From Emticicia sp. C21 (GTDB lineage Bacteria > Bacteroidota > Bacteroidia > Cytophagales > Spirosomataceae): a stretch of 64,000 nucleotides of DNA. Positions 7,762 to 15,455 of this stretch are shown here, piece by piece. Numbering within the stretch: the first letter of the stretch is position 1; every line of letters starts with the position of its first letter. The notes under the pieces were generated by a model. That model made no database searches. It was not told where the DNA came from and was given only the letters and a program-made list of their open reading frames with translations. A program made the translations under genes and the position numbers. Where the stretch lies: positions 613,262 through 677,261 of the forward strand of contig NZ_QVMT01000003.1 of NCBI RefSeq assembly GCF_003418935.1, read 5' to 3'.

Positions 7762-7829
7762 TGGTAGTTTTGGTTAAACTACGATACAACGTTAAGAAAC
7801 AAAATTGATACCTGCAAGGAAAATCTATA

Positions 7830-7855
7830 AATATTTAGATAATTATCTAAATATT
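7830..7855. promoter_or_regulatory. 26-bp perfect AT palindrome upstream of tonB
   Basis: A perfect palindrome centred on TTAGATAATTATCTAA about 70-95 bases upstream of the tonB start. TTAGATGATTGTCTAA-like and TTTAGATAAT sequences recur at 7962-7985. It could be a regulator binding site (for example metal-responsive control of tonB) or a cruciform. Confidence 0.45.
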
Positions 7856-8012
7856 TATTTTATAAAGATTTGAAGATGCATCTTTTAAGATTTAATTATA
7901 GTAATTTTTAGAATAAAAACGTGATTAATAGGAGAGGAGACTATATGAAAAAATCAGGTTGTTAGATGATTGTCTAAATTTAGATAATAAAGAAGGTAAA
8001 ATCATATAGTCT

Positions 8013-8160
8013 CGCAACGTCTTGTGTCAGCGACTAAAGTCGCCGGCTAAGAAAACAACGGATTTATTTTCATTGCAAGCCGGACTTAAGTCCGGCTTAA
8101 CATAAAAAATACCTTTGTTAATTTAGCCGGCGACTTTAGTCGCTGACACAAGACGTTGCG
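8013..8160. repeat. 148-bp palindromic element with CCGGACTTAAGTCCGG core (copy B)
   Basis: The outer arms of 38 bases (8013-8050 and 8123-8160) are perfectly inverted. They begin CGCAACGTCTTGTGTCAGCG and include GTCGCCGGCTAA. AAGCCGGACTTAAGTCCGG is inside, and CCTTTGTTAATTTAGCCGGCGAC is on the right. It is the same family as 2363-2512 and 22733-22885. Confidence 0.85.
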
Positions 8161-8216
8161 AATTCCCAATTAAATAATTTTCATTAACTTACACCTGATT
8201 AGCCGACATTCTAATT

Positions 8217-8915
8217 ATGACCATAATTAACCAAATAACCCAATGGTACACACGCGCCAAACAAAACAAATGGTATCGCTGGTTTGCTGTTTTTTGCCGG
8301 ATTACTTTAGCATTGGGCTTCATTCCATCAGATGGGGTGAAATTGATGGGGGAGCGGTTTACAGCCTTACCAGGCAATCATCCGTTAGGCCATTATTTTG
8401 ATGCCTTGCACCAGACAGGCTTTTATTATACTTCTATTGGCATTGGGCAATTACTGGCTGCATTGTTATTATTGATTCCGAGAACAGCCCTATTGGGGGC
8501 ATTGCTTTATTTCCCGATTATTCTCAATATTTGTATACTCACCTACGCCACCCGCTTTGAGGGCACACGTATCACTACTTTCATGGTGTTGGCTAATCTA
8601 TTCCTGCTGGTCTGGCACTCCGACCGATTGAAATATCTCTTTCAATCCAGCGCACTTACTCCTGCCACAGAAAAGAAGCCATCTGACAACAAATTCCCGT
8701 TTGTATTCTTTGGAAGTGTTTTTGTAACACTGGCTTTAGTAGTAGTAATCAACCAGCATATATATAATATCCGGCCGGGTAATTCTTTGGAAGAATGCAC
8801 TAATGGCTGTGCAGGCAACCCCGGCGCCTGTGAATTTTGTGATTGTATTTATAATCAGGGCAAAGGCCTTGATTCGTGTTTGAAGGTGTATGAGGTGGCT
8901 AAAAAGGCAAAGTAG
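8217..8915 (+). CDS. DoxX-like membrane protein with Cys-rich tail
   Basis: A 232-residue membrane protein. Segments at about 25-45 (FAVFCRITLALGFIPSDGVKL), 72-92, 94-112 and 118-135 resemble DoxX-family helices with a conserved Gly/Pro/Lys pattern. A further helix (about 160-182) leads to a C-terminal tail containing CTNGCAGNPGACEFCDC and a last Cys at LDSC, six cysteines in about 35 residues. DoxX relatives are quinone-linked or redox-associated membrane proteins of poorly defined role. The Cys cluster might be disulfide-bonded or bind metal on the periplasmic side. ATG 8217 lies 57 bases after palindromic element B. Confidence 0.6.
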   Translation: MTIINQITQWYTRAKQNKWYRWFAVFCRITLALGFIPSDGVKLMGERFTALPGNHPLGHYFDALHQTGFYYTSIGIGQLLAALLLLIPRTALLGALLYFPIILNICILTYATRFEGTRITTFMVLANLFLLVWHSDRLKYLFQSSALTPATEKKPSDNKFPFVFFGSVFVTLALVVVINQHIYNIRPGNSLEECTNGCAGNPGACEFCDCIYNQGKGLDSCLKVYEVAKKAK

Positions 8916-8962
8916 ATAGTTATTTGATTTACGGAAAATATTGATAATCATATACCCGTTTG

Positions 8963-8996
8963 AGCGACCGCCACGGCGGACCGTTTCAGTCGCTGA
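8963..8996. repeat. Solo half of the palindromic element (copy D)
   Basis: GCGACCGCCACGGCGGACC followed by GTTTCAGTCGCTGA matches the right arm of copy C (22852-22885) but lacks the core and left arm. It is a remnant of the family. Confidence 0.65.
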
Positions 8997-9016
8997 TACG
9001 CAGTCGAAATGTACGA

Positions 9017-9757
9017 TCACAACCCATTATAATAATCCACCACCCGTGCTAAATCGTATTCATTCTTAAACGAAATATTCTCTTTCTTGATAAACGCCTC
9101 AATCTGTTCCTCCTTATCCTCCAAAGCCTTTACAACAGAGCTTTTCTTTAATTTGGCTCTGCTTAATGAGCCATCCGGTTTCTGAATAAAATACTCCGAA
9201 TTGTCACGGTATTCATCATACCGACGGTCGACATTCGAAACGGCCGAATAATTGGCTTTATTCATCATTTTGCTTACATATTTCAGCAAGGAGGTTTTAT
9301 TTTTATACAGCACCATCAGGTAAGCTACAGGCACAGTACCGCCCTCAGTTTTCAAATTCTCAAACTTGGCAAAAGGATAACTCACGTTATGTTTTGCATC
9401 ATTAATGATAAAGCCCGAAATCTGCGCAGGATTAACCACAATTGAGTCTCCCACCGAGCGTTTAAATAACAACTCCTTATTCTGCGAATCATATTTCAGC
9501 GGAACACTCTTGGGTGCTTTAGTATTTTCTTTCACAAAAATCAATTCACCTGTCAGCCATTCGTCTATAAAATATTTCGAACCCTTAGTGCCTTCATAAC
9601 GCAAATCGTAGGCGGCCATGGTAGTCATAGTTCCGGCGGGAGTGCCATTTACACGGGCCATATTATTGGTTGCCACAGCCGTAAGCACTTGAGAATCCTG
9701 TGCCAATACTGCGGTAAGGCTAAAGAAGAGAGCGACTGCAAAAGAGATAGCTTTCAT
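9017..9757 (-). CDS. Secreted hypothetical protein
   Basis: A 246-residue protein with a clear signal peptide ending LTAVLAQ. The mature part is beta-rich in the middle (YDLRYEGTKGSKYFIDEWLTGELIFV, LKYDSQNKELLFKRSVGDSIVVN) and has a charged alpha-helical C-terminus. This pattern of a 'transferred' or 'deposited' beta protein is common among uncharacterised periplasmic proteins of Bacteroidota. I cannot name a function. Its start is 42 bases downstream (in the minus-strand sense) of the terminator of the dehydrogenase gene, so it is transcribed on its own. Confidence 0.7.
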   Translation of the reverse strand: MKAISFAVALFFSLTAVLAQDSQVLTAVATNNMARVNGTPAGTMTTMAAYDLRYEGTKGSKYFIDEWLTGELIFVKENTKAPKSVPLKYDSQNKELLFKRSVGDSIVVNPAQISGFIINDAKHNVSYPFAKFENLKTEGGTVPVAYLMVLYKNKTSLLKYVSKMMNKANYSAVSNVDRRYDEYRDNSEYFIQKPDGSLSRAKLKKSSVVKALEDKEEQIEAFIKKENISFKNEYDLARVVDYYNGL

Positions 9758-9798
9758 TAGATTGTCTGGTTTATATATTGCAATATAACCCTAAAACG

Positions 9799-9824
9799 AA
9801 AAAAAACCGCTAAGTGCTTAGCGG
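9799..9824 (-). terminator. Terminator of carboxynorspermidine synthase gene
   Basis: Minus-strand reading: CCGCTAAGCACTTAGCGG followed by eight T residues. A separate GTGCCACGCG/CGCGTGGCAC stem at 9851-9888 precedes it, so there are two consecutive hairpins after the stop at 9936. Confidence 0.8.
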
Positions 9825-9850
9825 ATTCTCTATATTTTTTATTGGACTCC

Positions 9851-9888
9851 GTGCCACGCGTATACTCGTCAGTAAAAGCGCGTGGCAC
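9851..9888. repeat. GTGCCACGCG inverted repeat
   Basis: A perfect 10-bp stem GTGCCACGCG/CGCGTGGCAC with an 18-base loop, between the dehydrogenase stop and its T-run terminator. Confidence 0.6.
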
Positions 9889-9935
9889 GGTTAAACTCAG
9901 TAGTCTAAAAGTCAACTTTCAGGCGCGGAATTATC

Positions 9936-11150
9936 TCAATACTCATGAGGTAAAGGGATATTCACCCGCTCATGCCACGGCAACCCTTGCGTATTCAGCA
10001 AAGCCATAAATGGGTCAGGATTCAGTTCTTCGCAATTCCATACACCCGGTTTCAGCCATTCTTCGTTGGTCAGCATCAGCATCGCACCAATCATAGCTGG
10101 TACACCCGTAGTATACGAAACCGCCTGCGCTCTTACCTCACGGTAACACTCGGCGTGGTCGCAGTTATTCCATACATAATAAGTTTTATCTTTACCGTCT
10201 TCGTCAATTCCTTTAATCTGACAACCGATTGAGGTCTGGCCTGTATAGTTTTCACCCAAGGTATCAGGCGCAGGTAATACCGCTTTCAGGAATTCTAAAG
10301 GCACAATGTCCATCCCGTTGAATTTCACAGGGTCAATACGGGTCATACCCACATTTTGCAGCACCTCTAAGTGCGTCAGATAAGCCTGTCCGAAAGTCAT
10401 CCAGAATCTGGCACGTTTTAGCGTCGGGAAGTTCTTCACCAGCGACTCCAGTTCTTCATGATACAATACATAAGATTCTTTCGGCCCAATGCCCGGATAA
10501 TCAATTGGTTTATGAATCGACATCGGCGGAATTTCTACCCACTCGCCATTTTCCCAGTAACGGCCATTCTGTGTAATCTCACGAATGTTGATTTCAGGGT
10601 TAAAGTTGGTAGCAAAGGCTTTTCCGTGATTACCGGCATTACAGTCGATAATATCGAGGTAATGCATTTCGTCAAAATGATGTTTGTTGGCATAGGCACA
10701 GTAAACCTGTGTCACGCCTGGGTCGAAACCGCAACCCAATAGCGCCATCAAACCCGCTTCTTTGAAGCGATCCTGATACGCCCATTGCCAGCTATATTCA
10801 AATTTGGCTACATCTTTTGGTTCATAATTGGCCGTATCAAGATAATGCACCTTTGTTTCAAGGCAGGCATCCATAATGGTTAAATCCTGATAAGGGAGTG
10901 CTACGTTGATGACCATCTTAGGCTGAAAGCTGTTAATCAGCGCTACCAGTTCAGGCACATTATCGGCATCAACCTGAGCAGTTTGTATTTTTACACCGTG
11001 CATTTCCTGAATATCGGCGGCAATTTTATCGCATTTCGATTTGGTTCGGCTTGCTAATAGAATTTCCGTAAAAACGTGGGAGTTCATGGCACATTTATGA
11101 GCCACTACACTGCCGACTCCACCGGCACCAATGATAATTACTTTTGACAT
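9936..11150 (-). CDS. Carboxynorspermidine synthase (saccharopine dehydrogenase family)
   Basis: A 404-residue oxidoreductase. The N-terminal Rossmann motif VIIIGAGGVGSVV (residues 4-16, GxGGVG) binds NADPH. LGCGFDPGVTQVYCAYA and NFNPEINIREITQNGRYWENGEW are typical of the saccharopine-dehydrogenase-like carboxynorspermidine synthases. It condenses L-aspartate semialdehyde with a diamine and reduces the imine to carboxy(nor)spermidine, which NspC (4801-5937) decarboxylates. Both genes are on the minus strand but about 4 kb apart, separated by tonB and others, so they are not one operon. Length matches the family. Confidence 0.9.
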   Translation of the reverse strand: MSKVIIIGAGGVGSVVAHKCAMNSHVFTEILLASRTKSKCDKIAADIQEMHGVKIQTAQVDADNVPELVALINSFQPKMVINVALPYQDLTIMDACLETKVHYLDTANYEPKDVAKFEYSWQWAYQDRFKEAGLMALLGCGFDPGVTQVYCAYANKHHFDEMHYLDIIDCNAGNHGKAFATNFNPEINIREITQNGRYWENGEWVEIPPMSIHKPIDYPGIGPKESYVLYHEELESLVKNFPTLKRARFWMTFGQAYLTHLEVLQNVGMTRIDPVKFNGMDIVPLEFLKAVLPAPDTLGENYTGQTSIGCQIKGIDEDGKDKTYYVWNNCDHAECYREVRAQAVSYTTGVPAMIGAMLMLTNEEWLKPGVWNCEELNPDPFMALLNTQGLPWHERVNIPLPHEY

Positions 11151-11356
11151 TTTTATGTATTGGAGGATGAATGAATATTAGCTAATCAACTAACTAAATC
11201 CCTTAAAGTTTAAAACAAGGCGCAAAGATAGTATTTTCAGAAAAAATAATGGCTGATTGTATATTGTTTTTCGGTGAAGAGTTTGGGTGATGATGAGACT
11301 ATCGTCCTCATTTTATTAAGATTTAAGAAATAAGCCTTCATAGATTCTTGCTCAAT

Positions 11357-11488
11357 CGGCCCTTCGGCTCCGCTCAGGTACCGATTCGAGAGACTAATAT
11401 TTTTTTAATAGAACTTAAATAGTGATTCGAGTTTTACAGCGTCTAGCCCGGTCCCTGAGCGGAGCGGCCGCCGCTGCGGTCGAAGGGC
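11357..11488. repeat. GC-rich inverted repeat in AT-rich spacer
   Basis: CGGCCCTTCGGCTCCGCTCAGGTACCG on the left is complementary to CGGTCCCTGAGCGGAG followed by a GC-rich stretch and GTCGAAGGGCG on the right. The 65-base loop is AT-rich. Its GC content contrasts sharply with the surroundings, and it resembles dispersed REP-like palindromes. The spacer 11151-11648 shows nothing else recognisable. Confidence 0.7.
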
Positions 11489-11648
11489 GCGGCGTTAGCC
11501 ATTTTTACGTTGATACAATCCTCATCCAGCAAATCAAAATTCACCGTTAGATAAAAAAACAAAGACATTATTCAGAAACCATGCATCCTTTTCGCTCCGA
11601 AATGCGTTATATCAATAATTAAATCCCAGAAACCTTTTATCAGAGATT

Positions 11649-11765
11649 ATGCAAAAGACTACAAAAACTGAATCACCCATGAAGTATGGAGAGCTAGTAA
11701 TAGTAGCCATACTGACGCTTGTTGTTGCTGTTGGACTCTATTTTACGAATGTGAAATTATGGTAA
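11649..11765 (+). CDS. Small 38-residue single-span membrane protein
   Basis: The ORF reads MQKTTKTESPMKYGELVIVA, then a hydrophobic stretch, and ends FTNVKLW. It has one predicted membrane helix (about residues 15-34) with a short polar N-terminus. A strong terminator begins 39 bases after the stop, which supports a real short transcription unit. No family is recognised. Small single-span proteins of this kind often modulate larger membrane complexes, but nothing here shows a partner. Confidence 0.5.
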   Translation: MQKTTKTESPMKYGELVIVAILTLVVAVGLYFTNVKLW

Positions 11766-11803
11766 GATAAGTTCGCTGTTGAGCAAAGATATTGAATAAG
11801 AAT

Positions 11804-11841
11804 TACCCCCAAAAGGCAGTCACTTTTTGGGGGTATATTAT
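11804..11841 (+). terminator. Terminator after the 38-residue ORF
   Basis: TACCCCCAAAA, a loop, then TTTTTGGGGGTA followed by a T-rich tract. It may also act on the convergent gene at 11873. Confidence 0.75.
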
Positions 11842-11872
11842 TTTTTCCTCTATTGTTTAAACACTTTAAGCT

Positions 11873-12481
11873 TTACCTTAATTTATAACCAAGTGTTAAG
11901 TTACAGCTGTAAGTATTATTGGTTAATTTAATATCTCCTCTGCTTTCAATAGAGGGTGTCAGATTAAACATATACTGACCAGTCAGGTCAATTCTGAATC
12001 TATTGATTTCCTTAGAAATACCAATTTCAGGTCTACCTCCAAAATAGAAATTGCTATACTGAAGAAATCCATTATAGATAGATGATTTTAATATTTTATC
12101 TCCTAATGCCAAATTAACAAAAGGACCCGCCCCTATAAAAACATTCAGGACTTTATCTTTAATAAATATATACCTGAATGTAGTATTCAGATGTAAATAA
12201 TCTGCTTTCTCCAGAACATCTATTTTTTCTGTCCCCATTTCAAACGAATCTTTACCTTTTAGTTGTAAATATCCTATTTGTGACGATAAATAGATTCTCT
12301 TTTTTTGTAGGTAATCTATCCCTATGGTTGCAGAATAAGATGTGGTAGTTGGTTTTTAAATATATAATCCAGGTTTATAATGATAAGAGTTAAAAAGTAT
12401 ACCATTATCTATTTTAATGGTTTGTCCATAAGAAATGGTTACAGACATTAAAAAAAATGCAAAGAAGTATTTTAGATTCAT
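11873..12481 (-). pseudogene. Outer-membrane beta-barrel gene interrupted by an in-frame TAA
   Basis: Reading from ATG 12481 gives a signal peptide ending SYGQT and continues to KPGLYI, then TAA at 12358-12356 (codon 42). The same frame carries on without a shift as KPTTTSYSATIGIDYLQKKR to the stop at 11873. The C-terminal part (RPEIGISKEINRFRIDLTGQY and a last strand ending LGYKLR) has the alternating pattern of a small outer-membrane beta-barrel ending in Arg after a terminal strand. The parts together would make about 202 residues. It looks like a recent nonsense mutation (for example from CAA, GAA or AAA), as the remainder shows no other damage. Confidence 0.75.
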
Positions 12482-12704
12482 AGAACATAGATGTTTTAGT
12501 TGTCACAATAAAAAAGTTGTTTATTATATATAATTTACTGAGTTGCTCTTTTGATGAAATGACTTTTATGAATAATAAAAATCAGAAGGTTTTTTAGTCT
12601 TTTGCATCCACTACCAATTCTGTCTGTAGTATATTATTCCTAACGTTGTAATTACCTTGTATATGTTTTACTATACGTAAAAAAATTAAACCTGATATAA
12701 AAAC

Positions 12705-12733
12705 AATGAGCCCGATACAATACCGGGCTCATT
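12705..12733 (-). terminator. Terminator of pgk
   Basis: Minus strand: AATGAGCCCGGTATTGTATC followed by GGGCTCATT and a T-rich tract, about 60 bases after the pgk stop. The rest of the 12482-12790 spacer shows nothing recognisable. Confidence 0.75.
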
Positions 12734-12790
12734 CCTAAAAAACATAATACAAATTTTGTCTAAAATCTGAAAGGCATTCCTCAAATAGAA

Positions 12791-13981
12791 CTACTCCAAA
12801 GCCGCAACACCCGGCAAAGTTTTGCCCTCCATATATTCTAATAAGGCACCACCACCTGTCGATACATACGAAACGCGGTCGCCATAGCCGGCGTTATTGA
12901 TAGCTGAGGCCGAATCGCCGCCACCAATCAACGAGAATGCGCCATTTTCTTCGGTAGCTTTTACTACGGCTTCTGCCACAGCATTGGTACCGGTGGCAAA
13001 ATTCGGGAACTCAAAAACACCCATCGGGCCATTCCAGAGAATAGTTTTTGATTTTTCAAGAATCCCGGTAAATGTTTTGATCGTTTCAGGGCCAATGTCA
13101 AGACCTTCCCAATCAGCAGGAATTTCTCCGGTTTTTACTACTTGTTTGTTGGCATCGTTCGAGAATTTATCCGCACAAACGTTGTCAGATGGTAACACAA
13201 TCTTCACACCTTTTTCTTTGGCTTTGGCCAGTATTTCTAAAGCAAGCGGTTGTTTATCAGCTTCCAGCAGAGACTTTCCGATTTCGCCACCTTGTGCTTT
13301 CGTAAAGGTATAAGTCATACCACCGCCGATAATCAAGGTATCAACTTTATCCAATAAACGCTCGATGATTAATATTTTATCTGAAATCTTAGCACCACCC
13401 ATTATCGCTGTAAACGGACGCTCAGCGTGTTCCAGAATCTTTTGTGCATTGTCAATTTCAGCCTGCATTACGTATCCGCAAACGCGGTCTTCAAAAAACT
13501 GACCGATAACTGCCGTAGAAGCATGTGCGCGGTGAGCAGTTCCGAAAGCGTCATTTACCCATACATCACCCAGTTTCGATAGTTTTTCTGCAAAAACTAC
13601 ATCACCTTTTTCTTCTTCTTTATAAAAACGCAGGTTTTCAAGCAATAATACCTCGCCTGGTTTCAGGCTGGCTGCCTGTTCAGCAGCTGACTCTCCGATA
13701 CAATCGTCAGCAAATTTTACTGATACGCCTAATATCAATGAAAGCGGATTTACCAGGTGTTTCAATGAGTATTTTTCGGTTGGGCCATCTTTCGGACGTC
13801 CTAAGTGAGACATCAGAATACAAGAGCCACCATCTTTTAAAATCTTCTTGATTGTAGGTATAGTTGCAGTAATCCGAGTGTCATCAGTGATTTCGTATTT
13901 GTCGTTCAGAGGGACATTGAAGTCAACTCTAATAAGGGCTTTTTTGCCCGAGAAATCATAAGTATCTAATGTTTTCATCAT
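12791..13981 (-). CDS. pgk: Phosphoglycerate kinase
   Basis: A 396-residue glycolytic enzyme transferring phosphate between 1,3-bisphosphoglycerate and ADP. Signatures are RVDFNVPL (18-25), DDTRI (33-37), SHLGRP (58-63), LLLENLRF, a [13 protein letters not shown] substrate loop, [16 protein letters not shown] and the C-terminal GGGDSASAI nucleotide loop. Length is standard for the family. Two adjacent Met codons are possible starts. It is monocistronic with its own terminator. Confidence 0.98.
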   Translation of the reverse strand: MMKTLDTYDFSGKKALIRVDFNVPLNDKYEITDDTRITATIPTIKKILKDGGSCILMSHLGRPKDGPTEKYSLKHLVNPLSLILGVSVKFADDCIGESAAEQAASLKPGEVLLLENLRFYKEEEKGDVVFAEKLSKLGDVWVNDAFGTAHRAHASTAVIGQFFEDRVCGYVMQAEIDNAQKILEHAERPFTAIMGGAKISDKILIIERLLDKVDTLIIGGGMTYTFTKAQGGEIGKSLLEADKQPLALEILAKAKEKGVKIVLPSDNVCADKFSNDANKQVVKTGEIPADWEGLDIGPETIKTFTGILEKSKTILWNGPMGVFEFPNFATGTNAVAEAVVKATEENGAFSLIGGGDSASAINNAGYGDRVSYVSTGGGALLEYMEGKTLPGVAALE

Positions 13982-14324
13982 TGTTAGATAGAGAGTGAGT
14001 AATAAGCCTGAGCAAATGAGTAAATTTACTCATTCTCTTTGTGCTCAATCTTTTTTGGGGCCAGACGTTTTTCTTACGACAAATATAAATTTTCTTTTCG
14101 CTAACATCACGAAATTTTACTACGATTCTTTTACTAAATACCAAAAAATCTTTTAATAATTATATTTTTTCTTCGCTTATGAAAAATATTGTTTAGCCTA
14201 ACAACTATTTTAAACTTTTCGGCGTCTTTCAGTTTGAAATATAATCGGGTAAGCCTTGATATGTATCTGAAATTAAGAACGCTGGTTTCAGTTTTTTCGT
14301 AAATTTGAACTCATTTCCACTATT
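13982..14324. other. Divergent intergenic region between pgk and a barrel gene
   Basis: A 343-base AT-rich spacer between divergently transcribed genes. It must hold both promoters. I see no hairpin, repeat family or convincing regulator site. Confidence 0.5.
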
Positions 14325-15176
14325 ATGAAGTCAGTTATACTTTTATTAAGTTTTGTGTGTTGTTCGTTCCTGGCTTTCGGGCAGGAAGATGATGAGTATT
14401 ATCAAAAGCCAAGTCAGCGGGTTGATGTAAAAAACAGTGCGTATCCGAACCTTGACCGTAAGTCGGTAAATATGTATATTGGGGTAGAGGGAGGCATGGA
14501 GGCTAACCAGTCTACGCTCATAAACAACCTTGACGGGCTGATTGGCAAGCAAAAAAGCAAAGATTTGTATTGGGGCATTGTGTTGGGCTATAATATGAAT
14601 GATGTATGGTCTATCGAAACAGGCTATTATAAAAACCCAAGCTATGTGATACAGTCGTTAAGTTCGGGCAGGTCATTTCCGTATATTTATCGTTTAGGAA
14701 CATCGCTGCAAACCATTCCGATACGCTACAAACGTAAGATATTAACGATAGACCCTATCACTAAAAATGCCACGCTTCATGTGGGAGTAGGGGTATTACT
14801 TTCGCCCGATGCCGGAAATAAAAAAGTAGGTCAGCGCATTTTTAACGGAATTTCTTTTGATCCACAGAATCCGAAAGACACGATGAAACTCCAGATAACG
14901 AGCGAAGCTTTTTTAAATAAAAGTGCCGTAGCTCAGGCCGAATTTCAGGTTGAATTGCACGGGAGAGTATCCAATAGCTTATCAATTGTGGTTTTTGCCA
15001 GAGGCAACGTAGCCCCAAAGGGCCTTGTACGCTCTGATATTAAATATACCGTCAATCAGGCCTTAATAGATAAAGCCCAGCAACTGACCAATGGCATCAG
15101 CTTTAATTTTGGCCTGGTATTCAGATACAACATCATGCGCAGCTATAAGTACAGGGATAAGGAGAACGAGGAGTAG
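14325..15176 (+). CDS. Outer-membrane beta-barrel-like secreted protein
   Basis: A 283-residue protein with a signal peptide (CCSFLAFGQ cleavage region). The mature part has alternating strands such as VNMYIGVEGGMEAN, YWGIVLGYNMNDVWSIETGYY, IPIRYKRKI, ATLHVGVGVLLS and a final ISFNFGLVFRYNIM, as in small barrels of the OmpA/PorT type. It ends in a charged tail KYRDKENEE, so the last strand is not at the very C-terminus. Specific function is unknown. It is a single gene. Confidence 0.65.
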   Translation: MKSVILLLSFVCCSFLAFGQEDDEYYQKPSQRVDVKNSAYPNLDRKSVNMYIGVEGGMEANQSTLINNLDGLIGKQKSKDLYWGIVLGYNMNDVWSIETGYYKNPSYVIQSLSSGRSFPYIYRLGTSLQTIPIRYKRKILTIDPITKNATLHVGVGVLLSPDAGNKKVGQRIFNGISFDPQNPKDTMKLQITSEAFLNKSAVAQAEFQVELHGRVSNSLSIVVFARGNVAPKGLVRSDIKYTVNQALIDKAQQLTNGISFNFGLVFRYNIMRSYKYRDKENEE

Positions 15177-15230
15177 GGGGATATTTGATTAGTATTCAAG
15201 AAATAAACGTTTGCGGAATTGCCAGACGTG

Positions 15231-15259
15231 GTAGAGACAGGGCATTGCCCTGTCTCTAC
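15231..15259. repeat. GTAGAGACAGGGC palindrome
   Basis: GTAGAGACAGGGCATTGCCC continuing to TGTCTCTAC is a perfect 14-bp stem around an A/T centre. It shares the GTAGAGAC ends with the elements at 28904-29050 and 62106-62247. Confidence 0.7.
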
Positions 15260-15337
15260 GTTTGTACATATTTGGTAGTAGTTTATAAATACCTTTATAA
15301 TTTAAAGAACGATTAGTTCTATAAGTTTAATTAAAGA

Positions 15338-15378
15338 ATTGTGCAACATTGTGCCTCATAGAATACATAGTGGCAAAA
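15338..15378. repeat. Half copy of the TTTTGCCACAATGTACAC repeat
   Basis: AATTGTGCAACATTGTGCC, then TCATAGAATACATAGTGGCAAAA, matches the right half of the element at 6041-6128 with a few differences. The left half is missing. Confidence 0.6.
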
Positions 15379-15420
15379 CTGTTTAGAGAATCGTCATTTC
15401 CATTTCTCCCATTATTGCTC

Positions 15421-15428
15421 TACCTTTG
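15421..15428 (+). promoter_or_regulatory. -7 box before the glycosyltransferase gene
   Basis: TACCTTTG, a perfect TANNTTTG match, 28 bases before ATG 15456. A longer reading frame with TTG 15426 would start inside this box and is rejected. Confidence 0.65.
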
Positions 15429-15455
15429 TGCAGCTTTCAACGAAGCCTTTATCCC

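Noticed and set aside
11873..12481. Frameshift as cause of the broken barrel gene
   Set aside because: Counting codons shows both halves in the same frame, so the lesion is a single TAA, not an indel.
15426..15455. Upstream TTG start extending the glycosyltransferase
   Set aside because: The TTG is part of the TACCTTTG promoter box, so it cannot be translated from that promoter.
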